A stretch of DNA of 64,000 nucleotides. It comes from Neckera pumila. Lineage: Eukaryota > Streptophyta > Bryopsida > Hypnales > Neckeraceae. This document shows, in pieces, positions 47,347-58,935 of the stretch. The notes under the pieces are model-generated. The model was not told the DNA's origin, did not search any database, and saw nothing but the letters and a program-made list of their open reading frames with translations. Every line of letters begins with the position of its first letter. Position 1 is the stretch's first letter. The stretch spans positions 30,763,445-30,827,444 of the forward strand of contig OZ018411.1 of assembly GCA_963969595.1 (NCBI GenBank). The letters are read 5' to 3'. Made by a program: the position numbers and the translations under genes.

Positions 47347-48108
47347 ATAGACTATGAGAGTGACAATGAAATTGATTTTGGATATGCAAAAGTAAACTCG
47401 ATGAGTCTGATGAAGAGGACTATGAAGTTGGCCTTGGAGACGTACATGGTGTGAAATATATTTATTGAGACTCAATGTGGCAGGAAAAATCTATTATGTA
47501 TGACCCGGAGCCCTGAGAATTCATTGGACTTTCCGACTCAAATACCTCATGGAGGCACTTCCCAATGTTTTTGAATTTATTTGACATATTTTGGCCATAT
47601 TTTGTTTTACTCCGCATTGTGAACGAAACAAATAGATATGCCACTTGTGAACGGGGAAAGAATGGAAAAACTTATGATGGAGAGAATTGTGAGCCTCTCA
47701 TTGTAGCAGAGCTCAAAGTTTTTATTACTGTTATTTTATATATGGAGATGAAGAAGCAACTGAACATCAAAACTTATAGGCACATTGTTGGTTCAATTTT
47801 CCATTGTTCAATAATCCTGGGATTCATGGCTCGTAACCAATTTCTGATTTTGACCAAGTGTTTACATATTACAAATCCATCTGAATATGAGAGTGAAAAA
47901 ACTAGGCCTGGATATGACAATGGGTCAAGTTAGGTGGTTGTTGAAAGCAATTTGCAAGAGTTGTAGAAATGTATGGAGTGTGGGAAAATTCACAATTATA
48001 GATGAAATGATGATTAGGTATAAGGGCATATACTGCCCAGTACGGCAATACATGCCCCAGAAATTGCAGAAGTGAGGCTTGAAAGTTTGGTGTCTGGCCG
48101 ATTAAAAA
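47347..48108 (+). pseudogene. piggyBac-type transposase relic
   Basis: An acidic N-terminal stretch (DESDEEDYEVGLGDVHG, near 47400) is followed by WRHFPMFLNLFDIFWPYFV, IVNETNRYA, PLIVAELKVFITVILYMEMK, RNQFLILTKCLHITNPSEYE, then after a frameshift near 47925 by IIDEMMIRYKG, RQYMPQKLQK and GLKVWCLAD. This is the order found in piggyBac (DDE_Tnp_1_7) transposases, and IDE holds the first catalytic aspartate. Several stops and shifts make it non-functional. The part with the other catalytic aspartates is missing: a CACTATAAGAAACC end begins at 48109. It abuts the 5' end of gag-like copy 4. It is a possible relative of the source of the TTAA-flanked elements. Confidence 0.75.
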
Positions 48109-48235
48109 CACTATAAGAAACCTGTGTTTTTCCAGATGTCCGATTCAAAACGTACTACGTCCAAGGACGGACATACTATGTCAAATCCAACATTGGTCTG
48201 TCTAGGTCCCGCAGGCAATACAACTAAAGATTTTG
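48109..48235 (+). mobile_element. CACTA element end, fragment
   Basis: It begins CACTATAAGAAACCTGTG, as the two larger CACTA copies do, and contains GATGTCCGATTC-type subterminal strings. The right border is not defined. It interrupts the piggyBac-type relic. Confidence 0.45.
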
Positions 48236-48467
48236 GTTGATGGGTCCAAACAAGGTAATAGGAGCCAACTTCGCCGTAAGCATTGCTTTTTGAAACTATT
48301 ATTGATTGTGTAGCTCAATGTTTTTTGGATTTGCCAAAAAAAATCATGCCTCATTCATTATAAATATTATAGTATTATATTTGAATCATGTGTAGTCTAT
48401 GATATCATTATTTCATCTAAATTAAACACAAAAAACCTCCAAATTAAGCATGTAACCAGTGCTTAAT

Positions 48468-49001
48468 TGTCGCAACCAAAATTTTTGGTTTTTTCTTGCT
48501 TAATTAGAAGTGGGAACAAAAACTAGTAATTAGGATCCGGATCCTACTAAGAGGTAGAAGAAGACTGGAGATAAACAAAGCTAATGTAGTAAGGGGTGAA
48601 CTGGATCTGATCCGGTCAGAGTATTAGTACTCAGGAGTGGAATCATATCCGGAACTTATCTCGGATTGGATTAGGGCTGAACCGGATTGCTAAAGATCGG
48701 ACCGGAAGCGATCATGATGACCAGTCGAGGTCCTGGGACTATATAAAGGCTGGTCTTTTTCATTTTCACTCCTTTACTTTCCTTGATTTTTGGAGCTGAC
48801 CTTGAGCGCTTTTACGCCTACGTTTGTGCCAGAGCCGTTGTGTGCGTGAGAACTGAAGTGTGAATGCGTGAGACTGCGTGAGAGGTCGAGATTGTGTGTA
48901 TTGCAGGTTTTGTTTTGTTTTCCGATTGAGATTGGACGAGAAAAAGTGAGGAACAAGACAAGCGGCTAGGAGAGAGTGAGGTAGAGTCGGAAAGGATCCG
49001 G
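48468..49001 (+). repeat. 5' region of gag-like copy 5 with TATA box
   Basis: It starts TGTCGCAACC at 48468 and holds TATATAAA at 48740-48747, followed by a leader of about 230 bases. The same start-to-TATA-to-ATG layout is seen inverted in copies 4, 6 and 7. No further reading frame. Confidence 0.55.
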
Positions 49002-49296
49002 TTGGTCAAGTCTATGTCCATGCCGCAGCTTCGCAAGAGCAGACCGAGAGCATCTAGTTCCTCCACAGAGGTTAAGCTCCGGAAGGTGGTTCCGATCATC
49101 CCCTCCGAGGAACCGGCGAGAACCCTGCTCATGGAGTACCTCAACGCGATGGGTTGTTTAAGGTTGATGAATAAACCCTGGCGATTTAGAGAGGAGCGGA
49201 TGGTAAAAGAGATATTGGGGACACCGTCTGGGGGTGTCCAACCGAATGGACGGAAGAGAGGTGGAGAGAGGTCTATAATTTTCGGTTAGGAGGTTT
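49002..49296 (+). pseudogene. Gag-like N-terminal fragment (copy 5)
   Basis: MSMPQLRKSRPRAS, KLRKVVPIIPSEEPARTLL and MGCLRLMNKPWRF match copies 4, 6 and 7. The frame breaks and the copy stops at 49296, where a CACTA element begins. Confidence 0.6.
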
Positions 49297-50923
49297 CACT
49301 ATAAGAAACCTATGTTTTTTTTTATCTCTGGATTCTGCGTGCTGATGTTGCGATTGGTGTCTTGAAATATCTACATGGACGTCCAAAAAATTGCATTGCT
49401 CAAGACTCGGGTTTGACATCAGATTTGATGTCGGACATCAGCATGCTAGGGGCTTTGATGTCCAAAACAAATGGATCAATAGGGTCCTCAAAGGCTGCCA
49501 TGTGGCTGCCACCTAAGCGCCACATATGCACTGGCAGCCACGTAGGAAACTTTTTCATCCATTTTTTACCATGACGTGGCATCTAAGGTAGCATGTGACG
49601 CGTTGACAGGAAAAGTGATGTGGCATCTAGCAAGGATGACGTGGCATGCCAATGTCAGCATTTTTTTTTGTTGTCTTAGAATTTTCTTATTATCTTTGAA
49701 GATGTCAACATAGAGATCTATACGTTTTCTGAGACATCAACTCAGACGTCCAAACATTTTTATAGATGTATTTTGAAATATCACCTTAGATGTCCAAATT
49801 TCTTGTGACATCATTGTAAACATCTACTTTTCATCATGAATACCTTTGGCAATGTTTGGTATGATCTAGGAGAACAAAATGATGTTACATTAAACATTCA
49901 TGGAATGGAATGGACTATTCAGCATAATGTTAATATGGACAATTTCACATGTCTCATATGATGTCCCTTATGCATGTCATAATGTCCAATATAACATGTC
50001 ATACACAATACACCATACATGATATACCATACATTATACATCATACATCATATACTATACATAATACGTCGTACAAAATACATTATAATTGGCAATTATG
50101 TCACATAGCTTCAAAAGCCACTTGATGTGAGTTTATGGAGGGGAAAAGACGAAGTCTTTATACAAGTGGAGTGGTAGAGAGGAAGACAAACTATATGGGA
50201 CATTGAAAATATTGGATTTAAATTTTGGTGGAGCAGCACATAGAGGTCGAGTTGGATGTTTTTTGCATGTCTCAAAGGCAGCTCTAATGACGTCTCTATA
50301 GATGTTATACCAGCTGTGACTATATTTCTTAAAACATCTAGAAGTCTACAAAAACATACAAGAAAACATCTCAACGTTTTATAAGATGTCTTTAGTGATA
50401 TCTCTACGTCTACTTAGACATCTCCAAAGTAAGTGTAGAAAATGCAAAGAGACAGCCCCACTATGCTGACGTGGCATGCCACATCAGCATAATTTTATGC
50501 CACGTCAACTAATTTACACGTAGCATGCCACGTCATCTTATTTTCTCCTAAAGCTGCCCAGAGGCTGCCCAATCCCTTTTTTTTAACCTTGGTCAAATTT
50601 TTATCTAAGGAAAAAGTAATTATCAAAAAATTACCCTCCTTGAAATTTTTCCCCCAAAGCTGATGTGGCCATCCATATTTTTGCGGACGCCTTGTTGGAC
50701 ATTAGTAAGTCCTTAAAAATGTCATCAAAAATCTCGATGTCCTCGGGAACACCAACTAGTTCCATTCAAATTTTCCGCAGTCATCTGGAACATCCTTGGA
50801 AATTTATCCTAAACTGCAATCCTCTTCTTTAACGTCTTGATGTCTCAGCGGACATAGTATATTAGGCCTTGGACATCGCATGTTTTGGGCAGACATCAAA
50901 AAAAGCATGGGTTTCTTATAGTG
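49297..50923. mobile_element. CACTA (EnSpm/CMC-type) non-autonomous element
   Basis: It starts CACTATAAGAAACCTATG at 49297 and ends with the inverted match GGGTTTCTTATAGTG at 50923, 1627 bp in all. Short GATGTC/GACATC strings are spread through it, and palindromic GACGTGGCATGCCACATCAG strings sit at 50469-50545; such subterminal repeats bind the accessory protein in this superfamily. No transposase is coded. The flanks come from gag-like copies in opposite orientations, so no target duplication can be read. Confidence 0.8.
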
Positions 50924-52201
50924 TATCCGGGAACCGGATACCTTCTTCTCCTCGTGTACTCTTTTGTTGAATAACTTTGCCTTGACAGCGGTGGATCCGG
51001 ACTTTTCGAGAGTGGCCTTCACCATCTCGGCCACCTTTCGGGTTGCGTCCGCCATTTCCCAGACTGCGGTCTTATCCTCTTTGAAGGCAACTATCTCTGC
51101 CTTCAAAGTGTCGACTTCTTCCTGAAGCCGACAAATCTCCGCCTTCTGCCTCCAATGTTCATCCGAATTGAAGATGTGCTGTGCTACCTTACTCAGTAGC
51201 CTGCTGTCTCTTGGCGCACCCACCAGCACTCCGATACTAGCGAGGGTCCTCCTCTTGATCTCCCAATCCGCTCATATTCTGTAGAGAACAACAGTCAGCT
51301 GATTGAACGGATCATTTGGGTCTTCGGCCTCCGGCATCTCCATTTCTGGTCCTTGTTTAGGAGTAGATCAGTTGGTAGGAGGGGTTCCTCTCTTATGAGG
51401 AGGCGTCGTTTTCATCCGCTTCCTCGTGTTGAGGTGCTCCTCCTCATCTTCCTCTTCTGTCTCGGGTTCAAATCTGGTTATGTCCTCCAGTTCGTCATCT
51501 GAACTCGACTTCCCATATTTCAGGATGGATTCCTGAATGTTCCACGTCTTTTCCTCCTTGTCGGTGAGGAGTTGGTTGCTCTGGTAGAGGTGAAAGAGAT
51601 AGGGACTCAAAGGAGTGGCCCTACTCTTTCCAACCCTCGTCACAAGCTAGGACACCAGATTGCAAAAGATCCGGGCTTAATTCACCTTCCATTCCCCGCT
51701 CAGGGCCTCGAAAATGGTGTTGCCTATAGTCATTGTCACCCTCGTCAGCTTCTTCGAGTAGATGATAGGGGCCATTAACTGGAGGAGGCGGAGGTTCCGA
51801 TCGTTAATGCAATCCGCAACCGCCTATCCGTCCTTACTGCTTGGCTCTCCATGAAACTTATCATGGATGAACTCCGCCCTTTGTGCCGCCATGCCGGAAC
51901 CCTCTAACCGGAAGTTGTAGACCTCTCTCCACCTTTCTTCTTCCCACTCGGTTGGGCACTCCCGAACAGTATTGTCGGACTAGTTTGACAGTTTTTCCTT
52001 GAGCTCTCTCACCATTCGCTCCTCCCTAAACCCCCAAGGTTTATCCATCAATACCAAACAGCCCATCATGTTGAGATTCTCCATGAGCTCGGTCTTCACC
52101 GGTTCCTCAAAAGAAATGATTGGAACTACTTTCCAGAGCTTAATCTCGAAGGAGGAACTGGGCGCTCCCGGTTTGCTCTTGCGAAGCTGAGGTATGGACA
52201 C
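50924..52201 (-). pseudogene. Gag-like protein relic (copy 6)
   Basis: On the minus strand: 52201-51980 (MSIPQLRKSKPGAPSSSFE), 51643-51368 (RVGKSRATPLSPYLFHLYQ and an acidic tail) and 51229-50924 (coiled coil AEICRLQEEVDTLKAEIVAF, then KLFNKRVHEEKKVSGSRI). The C-terminal end is cut by the CACTA element at 50923. Confidence 0.6.
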
Positions 52202-52747
52202 GGACTTGCTAACTGGATCTTTCCCAGTCGCTACCTCACTCTCTCCTAGCCGAATGTTCCGTTCCTCACTTTTTTTTGTTCAATCTCAATCGGAAGACAA
52301 CACAAACTTGCAGCCCACACATGTTCGACCTCTCCTGCACTCTGACGTACTTGTCTTGAAGTTTCCACTCACACAACGGCCTTAGCATAGACGAAGGTGT
52401 TAAAGTGCTCAAGGTCAGCTCAAAACCTCGAGGGAAGTAAAGGAGTGAAAAAGGGGACGACTAGTCTTTACATAGTCCTACGATCCCTGACTGGTCATCA
52501 TAACCTTTTTCGGTCCGCTCCATAGCAATTCGGTTCAACCCTAATCTATTCTGAGATAAGTTCCGGATGTGATTCTGCTCCTGAGTACTAATACTCTGAC
52601 TGGATCAAATCCAGTTTATCCCTTACTACATTAGTATTGTCTATCTTCAATCTTCTTTTGCCTCCTAGCAGGATCCAGATCCTAATTACTCATTTCCGTT
52701 CCAACTTTTAGGTAAGCAAATGAAAACCAAAAATTCTGGTTGTGACA
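52202..52747 (-). repeat. 5' region of gag-like copy 6
   Basis: It starts at 52747 on the minus strand with TGTCACAACCAGAATTTTTG. Its start lies inside the coding relic of copy 7, so copy 6 probably inserted into copy 7. Confidence 0.55.
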
Positions 52748-53205
52748 CGGTCGTCTATGCAATCCGCGATCGCATATCTGTCCTTGTTGCTCGGCTCTCC
52801 ATGAAACTTATCATGGATGAATTCAGCCCTCCGTGCTGCCATGCCTGAACCCCCTAACCGGAAGTTGTAGACCTCCTTCTACCTCTTTTCTTCCCACTCC
52901 GTTGGATGCCCCCAGATAGTGTTGTCGAACTGATTTGACAATTTGCCCTTTAGCTCTTTCACCATCCGCTCCTCTCCAAATCCCTAGGGTTTGTCCATCA
53001 ATCCTAAACAACCCATCGCGCTGAGGTCGTCCATGAGCTCGGTTCTCGCCAGTTCCTCGGATGGGATGATTGGAACTACCTTCCGAAGCTTAATCTTTGA
53101 GGAGGAACTGGGCACTCCCAGTCTACTCTTGTAAAGCTGAGGCATGGACATGGACTTGGCTAGTTGGACCCTTTCCGGCTCTACCTCACTCTCTCCTAGC
53201 CGCAT
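52748..53205 (-). pseudogene. Gag-like N-terminal fragment (copy 7)
   Basis: The frame 53205-52984 gives AKSMSMPQLYKSRLGVPSSS and VVPIIPSEELARTELMDD; it continues broken to 52748, where the copy is interrupted by the 5' end of copy 6. Confidence 0.6.
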
Positions 53206-53684
53206 GTCCCGTTCCTCACTTTCTCTCGTCTGATCTCAACCGGAAGACAACAAAACTGCAGTCCACACAATCTTAGCCTCTCACGCACTTGCACTTAAGT
53301 TTCCACACATACAACGGCTCTGGCACAGACGGAGGCGTTAAAGCGCTTAAGGTCAGCTCCAAAACTCAAGGAAAGTAAAGGAGCAAAAATGGAGAAGATC
53401 AGCCTTCATATAGTCCCAGGACCTCGACTGGTCATCATGACCTTTTTCAATCCGGTCCATAGCAATCCGAACCAACCTTAATCCGATCCAAGATAAGTTC
53501 CGGATGTAATTCCGCTTCTCAGTACTAATACTCTGACCGGATCAGATCTAGTTTATCCCTTACTGCATTAGCTTTATTTATCTTTAGTCTTCTTCTACCT
53601 CCTAGTAGGATTTGGAATCTAATTACTTATTTCCGTTCCAACTTTTAGGTAAGCAAGGGAAAACCAAAAATTCTGGTTGCGACA
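53206..53684 (-). repeat. 5' region of gag-like copy 7
   Basis: On the minus strand it starts TGTCGCAACCAGAATTTTTG at 53684 and includes GACTATATGAAGGCTG, the TATA position of copy 5, here mutated. It leads to the N-terminal fragment. Confidence 0.55.
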
Positions 53685-55246
53685 ACTATCGCAGCGGGAA
53701 CGTGACATAGAAGAACTTCGACAAGCTCTCAAAGCCGCTACGATGAGAAATGAGGGTCACGATCTAAGAAGGCATGCTCAAGATATGCCTTCACAAGTAG
53801 ATGGCAGAGAAATACCTTTGGCTCAAGAAAATACAACAAGTGGAGTGCTACAAGGCGTGAGGGGTCCCATTACAGGCCTCAGTGAACCTGTTCTTGTATT
53901 GTTGCTAGAGGTACACGCTGGTGCATCCATGTCAGCAATATAGGATTCATTATTGTTTGACGGATTAGATGCCTTCGCAAACGTACCAATCATAGGATTG
54001 GTGGGTGCCCAAACAGTCCAAAATAGTGAAGAACTCTCTGATTTACGTGCCAGAAATGTTGAGCTGTGAGGTTGGTTGGATGCATTGGTAGCACAATATT
54101 ATCAGTAGAAGTTGGCATGCATCTTCACCGTCGATAAGAACCAATAAATGGCCACGGAGTTCAAAAAGGTGGCCAGCAATTACTTTGAGCACAATCAGGA
54201 AAGAGTCTTTGGCTTAACATCATGGGCCTACATAGACGATCTTTTTTATCAAGATGATTGGGTAATAAAACCATCGGTGGCAACATGGAGACCATTAACT
54301 AGTCCAAATACAACTGGGATTTCGAAGATGCCGTTTCTTCACATCTCACAGATAAGCCAAAGTTGTTGTGGCCAAAGCCTTCTAGCTTCGTTTTAGACGA
54401 GACTACATGCATCATCTACTTAAATCCATTTGGCCCCGAAGGTGGAATGCACTTGAGCACATGCGAGCACCTCTACCATCCGTTTTGTTTGATCAGTTTG
54501 ATGATAACGCGTAGGCGATGTGTTGTATGCAAGGCTCCCTTCCATGAGCACTTGTACGAATTGTTTGGCCTGGTTCCATACATGCCTCTGGATTTGGAAT
54601 TCAATATAATAAATTCCTGCGGTAATTCTGATATATGGGACAGGACCTTATTTGGAGTTGGCGTTTCAAGCATCACTTTGGAGAAAAATTGATGCTTGCT
54701 AAAGAAGGGGGTTGGGAGACTGATCTTGCTCAGGTTGTAGAAGTGTGCAAAAACTTGATTCCTATCAAAGACAAGTTCAGTCTTGGACAACGGAATTTCT
54801 TCTACCAATGCTTCAATGGACATTGGAATAAAGCCACCAAACAATTCTGATTTGGACTTCATCCAAAATCATGGCGATGGGGACGTGATAGAGTGCGTAT
54901 CACTGATGATGACGGGGTTCCAGTCGTGGATGAGTCCGGTTATGAAGTACCGGGAACTCATGAGATGCTTCAGTTGTCAGAATTGGAATGGAGAGATTTT
55001 TAAAAACGATGCAATGGATTATTTGCTCGACGTGCATAGTCTTAGGACGAAACGTGCTATTGAACAAATGCGTGGCTTGCAGTTTCTGAAAGCCACATTC
55101 GAGGAGGATGGACCAGCGAAACAAACCTGGTCTAGAGCTCGACGACTTCATCTTGGCTCTGACGAAGACTTCATCGTAGAAGCCGGGACAAACAACGACA
55201 AAGCAAGTCCTAGTGGTTCGGCAAAGAGCCATATGAATATTGATTA
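53685..55246 (+). pseudogene. Decayed gene with RING-like zinc-binding region
   Basis: Fragments in consecutive frames: a coiled start (QRERDIEELRQALKAATM, about 53690), EFKKVASNYFEHNQERVFGL (54155), then CIIYLNPFGPEGGMHLSTCEHLYHPFCL and RRRCVVCKAPFHEHLYELFGL (54408-54570), and a C-terminal part running to 55246 (YEVPGTHEMLQLSELEWRDF; MDYLLDVHSL). The Cys/His spacing of the third part resembles a RING-type finger, with the first CxxC reduced to CIIY. Three or more stops and shifts show it is not functional. It begins exactly where gag-like copy 7 starts, so the 5' end may have been lost to that insertion. The original function is unknown. Confidence 0.5.
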
Positions 55247-56600
55247 AATGCATTTCATGGTGTTGTAGATAACATCAAGGCAGATCGCACAGAAGTACAT
55301 AGCTATAGGCTTTAGACAGACTCGTAGAGTCCTTTCTTTCTACCGTAATTCATTACATATATTGATGTGCGGATAATAGTATAGTGACAAAATCATACAT
55401 CTTTTCCAATTTTGTATTATATGATGCGTATGAAATATATATACACTTCTCTTTTTATTATGTGCAAGTGGGGTTTTTGGAATAATTCATTGCATAGTTG
55501 TTAAACTCCTAACGAAACGATATGTTTTCTAGGGCTATATAAAATTTTTGTGCACGTATGTATAACTAGAGATTTACGTACTTTAAGGCTTAAATTTTAA
55601 TTGAAGGTGTGCGCAAAGAATATTTTTCATATGCACTAAATTCCAGGACATTTGGAAATGTTAATCAAAAGTTATGGCTTTATACTTTATTTTCTGGTGT
55701 AATTGGGCAGATGGAGAGAGATATTTAAAAATCACTTTTTGAAAAAAGAAAAAATTGGAAATTGGTTTTATACAGTTGCATATATATGGGGAAAGCTTTG
55801 AATCATTTAATTTTGATGAATGAGTCAAAAGTTATGAAGTTTTTTAGTTTGTGGGCAATTATGGATTCCCTATTGCCTAGTGGCTATTGTAAAATAAATT
55901 TTGCAGTCCTTCTTCTTACCCAATTTTCAATATTCTTTAAAAAGAAATTAAATCCTACAATGGCAAGTGTTGATTACAACATTGCAATCATTAGGATTGG
56001 CATTTTTCAATTTTATAATAAAATTATTTACCATTTAGAATTTCGAACCTTTCTCTACTACTATGTACTTACTATTTTTTATCATTCAGTTGGACAATTC
56101 CAAATGTGGTGAATATTTTTAAGCATGTAGCATTGTAGCCAACAAGGGAACAAAATAGAATTTAAATAAGCACCACCATTGTGGACATGTTTTCATCAAA
56201 AAAATTAGCAAGTCAAAGTAGGTCTAAGATAGTAAGATTGAATGAAACAAGAAAATGTATTAACAAAAATTGAATACATAGAATTGAGACACCATAATCT
56301 CAATGGTAAGATTGTCCTTCCAAATTCCACTCTAAACCCTTTCCTTACAATTTTTTTTAATAATTTAAAGATTTCATTCAAAAATGAATTTTGTGAGTTG
56401 TTTTTTAAAAAAAATGCAGACATTACCAGAAAAACAAGAGTTTCCATACCGTTCACATTACTAGTCAAAATAAAATGAATCAAAGCTTCAAACATAGACA
56501 AAAATACAATCTTTCATAATCAAAAAAATAATTCATTAAGGAATTTCCTTCAGTTCTTTTTGTTTTATCGGGTGAATTGCCTTCCAAAATTGTAATGGCC
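55247..56600. mobile_element. Decayed TTAA-family sequence
   Basis: From about 55640 motifs of the TTAA-flanked elements appear (AATGAGTCAAAAGTTATGAAG; CCCAATTTTCAATATTCTTT; ATAATCTCAATGGTAAGATT). They mix parts seen in 22525-23459 and in 3454-4368, and no clean ends are found. 55247-55640 is AT-rich 3' flank with nothing recognised. Confidence 0.45.
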
Positions 56601-56944
56601 TGATTTTTGCTCCTAATCCTCGATGGTAAGAAAACATATTATTTTTTTTCCATTTTCTATACTCCAAAAATAAATAGTTAATATTCTTCCCTACTAATTC
56701 ATTCATTTCTAAAATAAAATGGATAAATTCATATGAAGAAATAAACTCAACTTATAACAAATCCATAAATAAAAGACAATATTTTCTTTTGGACCATTAC
56801 TTCAATTGCAATGTGTATATGACATCCAAAATTGTATAATTGCATATCTAATATTAGGATCTTGCCATCTTGGAATATAGTAGTATAAAAAGAAGTATAA
56901 GAAATGTCAAAACTTGTGAGCGCAGGCATTGCAAAATCCATTCC
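56601..56944. other. AT-rich DNA, no gene seen
   Basis: A 64-codon minus-strand frame has no domain. Nothing else is supported. Confidence 0.4.
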
Positions 56945-57245
56945 GAGTGGTTCATAATTCTAATTCAACAATTACATTAGCAAGTGCTTTTGAAAAAACA
57001 ACACATGTATTGCTGGCCATGAGAGTATAATTTTCCCTTCAATTCCTTTGAAAAGTGGAGTAGGTGAACTTTTCCATTTGGGTATTTAATCATACAAACT
57101 AGGAAGCATAAATGAGAGGCAAAGTGCAAAAAAATAAATGCAATCCACATTGATTGGAGAAGAAGAATCCCATGCCGAAGTCCAAGGTGCTGTTTGCCTA
57201 AGCCCCTGCCCTTGAGTCCCCCGCCCGTCCGTAAGTCTGCGCTTT
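56945..57245 (+). repeat. Direct duplication of about 300 bp, left copy
   Basis: It runs from GTGGTTCATAATTCTAATTC to CCGTCCGTAAGTCTGCGC and recurs with point differences at about 58556-58865. The right part is GC-rich, like the hairpin minisatellite at 58936. Confidence 0.75.
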
Positions 57246-57846
57246 TCCTCCATCCGCACCCAGGAGTCCACGCCCGAACGCGCCAAACCGCAACAGAGAA
57301 TTACGTCCGCGCCCCAGGGTTCACGCTCGACATTAAGTCCGCGCCATGCGTCATTGCGTCCGTGCCCAAACACTTTCAGAAACCATATCCTAGACGTCCA
57401 GCTCAAACCCAAATCCAAACCTAAACCCTGAAAATCATAAATCCTAGTGTCCTTGATTATTGGAATTATTGAAGTAACTACCTCTATATGTCTTCTTCTG
57501 TACTTGAACAATTCAATGTTAAGAGACTTTTGAGGAAATAGCGCTTTCCTATTCTGCTTCCAAAAAATATATATCCATATCGTTCAATGGTGTTTTAACG
57601 ATATGTTATCCATGTTTGCTTATTTAGAGAATTAAATTTTGAAGCCTTATTACAACACTATGCTATTTCTTACAACCACACTTTTTGTTACTTCCGACAG
57701 TTAAACTTCCAAGACCTTTGTGGGCCCCCCCTTGTGCCATGCCAAAAGAAAAAAAAATTGTAAGGGTAGAAATGCTTCTCCACCCAATCCTTCTTGCTAA
57801 TTCTTACAACTACATTTCTAAGGCCTCACGGTAACACCACATTAGG
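57246..57846. other. GC-rich to AT-rich spacer, no gene seen
   Basis: GTCCGCGCC-type strings up to 57420 resemble single decayed units of the minisatellite at 58936. The open frames on both strands reflect this composition. Confidence 0.4.
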
Positions 57847-58175
57847 AGTGGCTATCCTTAAAGATAAAAAAAGATGGGGAGGAAGTGGAACTGGGAGGAA
57901 GTAATTAAGATTTTCATCATTGGGAGTGGCTACCCTTAAAAACAAAAATAATGGAGAGGGAGTGGAACCGGGAGGGAGTGATTAAGATTTTCATCATTAG
58001 GAGTGGCTACCCTTAAAGATAAAAAAATGGAGAGGGAGTGGAACCAGGAGCAAGTGATTAAGATTTTCACCATTTGCAGTGGCTACCTTTAACAATAGAA
58101 AAAATGGGGAGGGAGTGATTAGGATTTTCATCATTGGAAGTGGCTACCCTTATTCCCTTAAAGATAAAAAAAATG
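57847..58175 (+). repeat. Tandem repeat, about 4.5 units of roughly 77 bp
   Basis: Units begin with AGTGGCTACCCTTAAAGATA near 57849, 57925, 58002, 58078 and 58139, and contain GGAGGGAGTGGAACCGGGAG and AAGATTTTCATCATT. The fourth is shortened and the fifth partial. Confidence 0.8.
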
Positions 58176-58555
58176 GTAGAATTGCTTGTCCACCAAACCT
58201 CTCTTGCAATTTCCGACAATGAAAATTCCAAAGCCTTGTGGGGGACACACCCTTGTGCCACACTAAAAGAGATAAATAAATTAATAAAGAGAGAAGTGCT
58301 TTGTCACCAAACCCTTCTTGCTAATTCCGAGAATTACAAAATTATTCACAATAACCAAACTCCAACAATGAAATGGATAAAAGTTCATTAAGGAATAAAA
58401 TCCTTTGCTCCAAAACAATTTTAATAGAGCCATTGTTTTAGTTCTCTCTTTTCAAATTCAACAATTAAATGAATAACTGCTTGGAAAGAAATAGAGTAGT
58501 ATTCACTAAAAGTCGGACAATATGAAGACAATGGCTAAAAATCGGAAATTTGTGT
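58176..58555. other. AT-rich DNA, no gene seen
   Basis: Two related strings (TCCACCAAACCTCTCTTGC at 58189; TCACCAAACCCTTCTTGCT at 58303) hint at further diverged repeats. No gene. Confidence 0.4.
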
Positions 58556-58865
58556 GGTTCATAATTCTAATTCAACAATTACATTAGCAAGTGCTTGTGA
58601 AAAAACAACACATGTATTGTTGGCCATGAAAGTATAATTTTTCCTTGAATTCTTCTGAAAAGTGGAGTAGGTGAACTTTATTCATTTGGGTATTTAATCA
58701 TACATACAAAGGAACAGAAATGAGAGGCAAAGCGCAACAAATAAATGCAATCCACATTGAATGGAGAGGAAGGATCCCATGCCGAAGTCAAAGTCACGGT
58801 CCCAAGATCCTGTTTGCCTAAGTCCACACCCTTGAGTCCCCACCCGTCCGTAAGTCCGCGCCTAG
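58556..58865 (+). repeat. Direct duplication of about 300 bp, right copy
   Basis: This partner of 56945-57245 lies in the same orientation with starts 1.61 kb apart. It carries an insertion near 58788-58805 that is absent from the left copy. Confidence 0.75.
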
Positions 58866-58935
58866 GAGTCCATGCTCGTGCTGAGGTCCGCGCCCTAGAG
58901 TTTGCGCCCCAGAACTAAGCTTGCGTCTCGAAATC

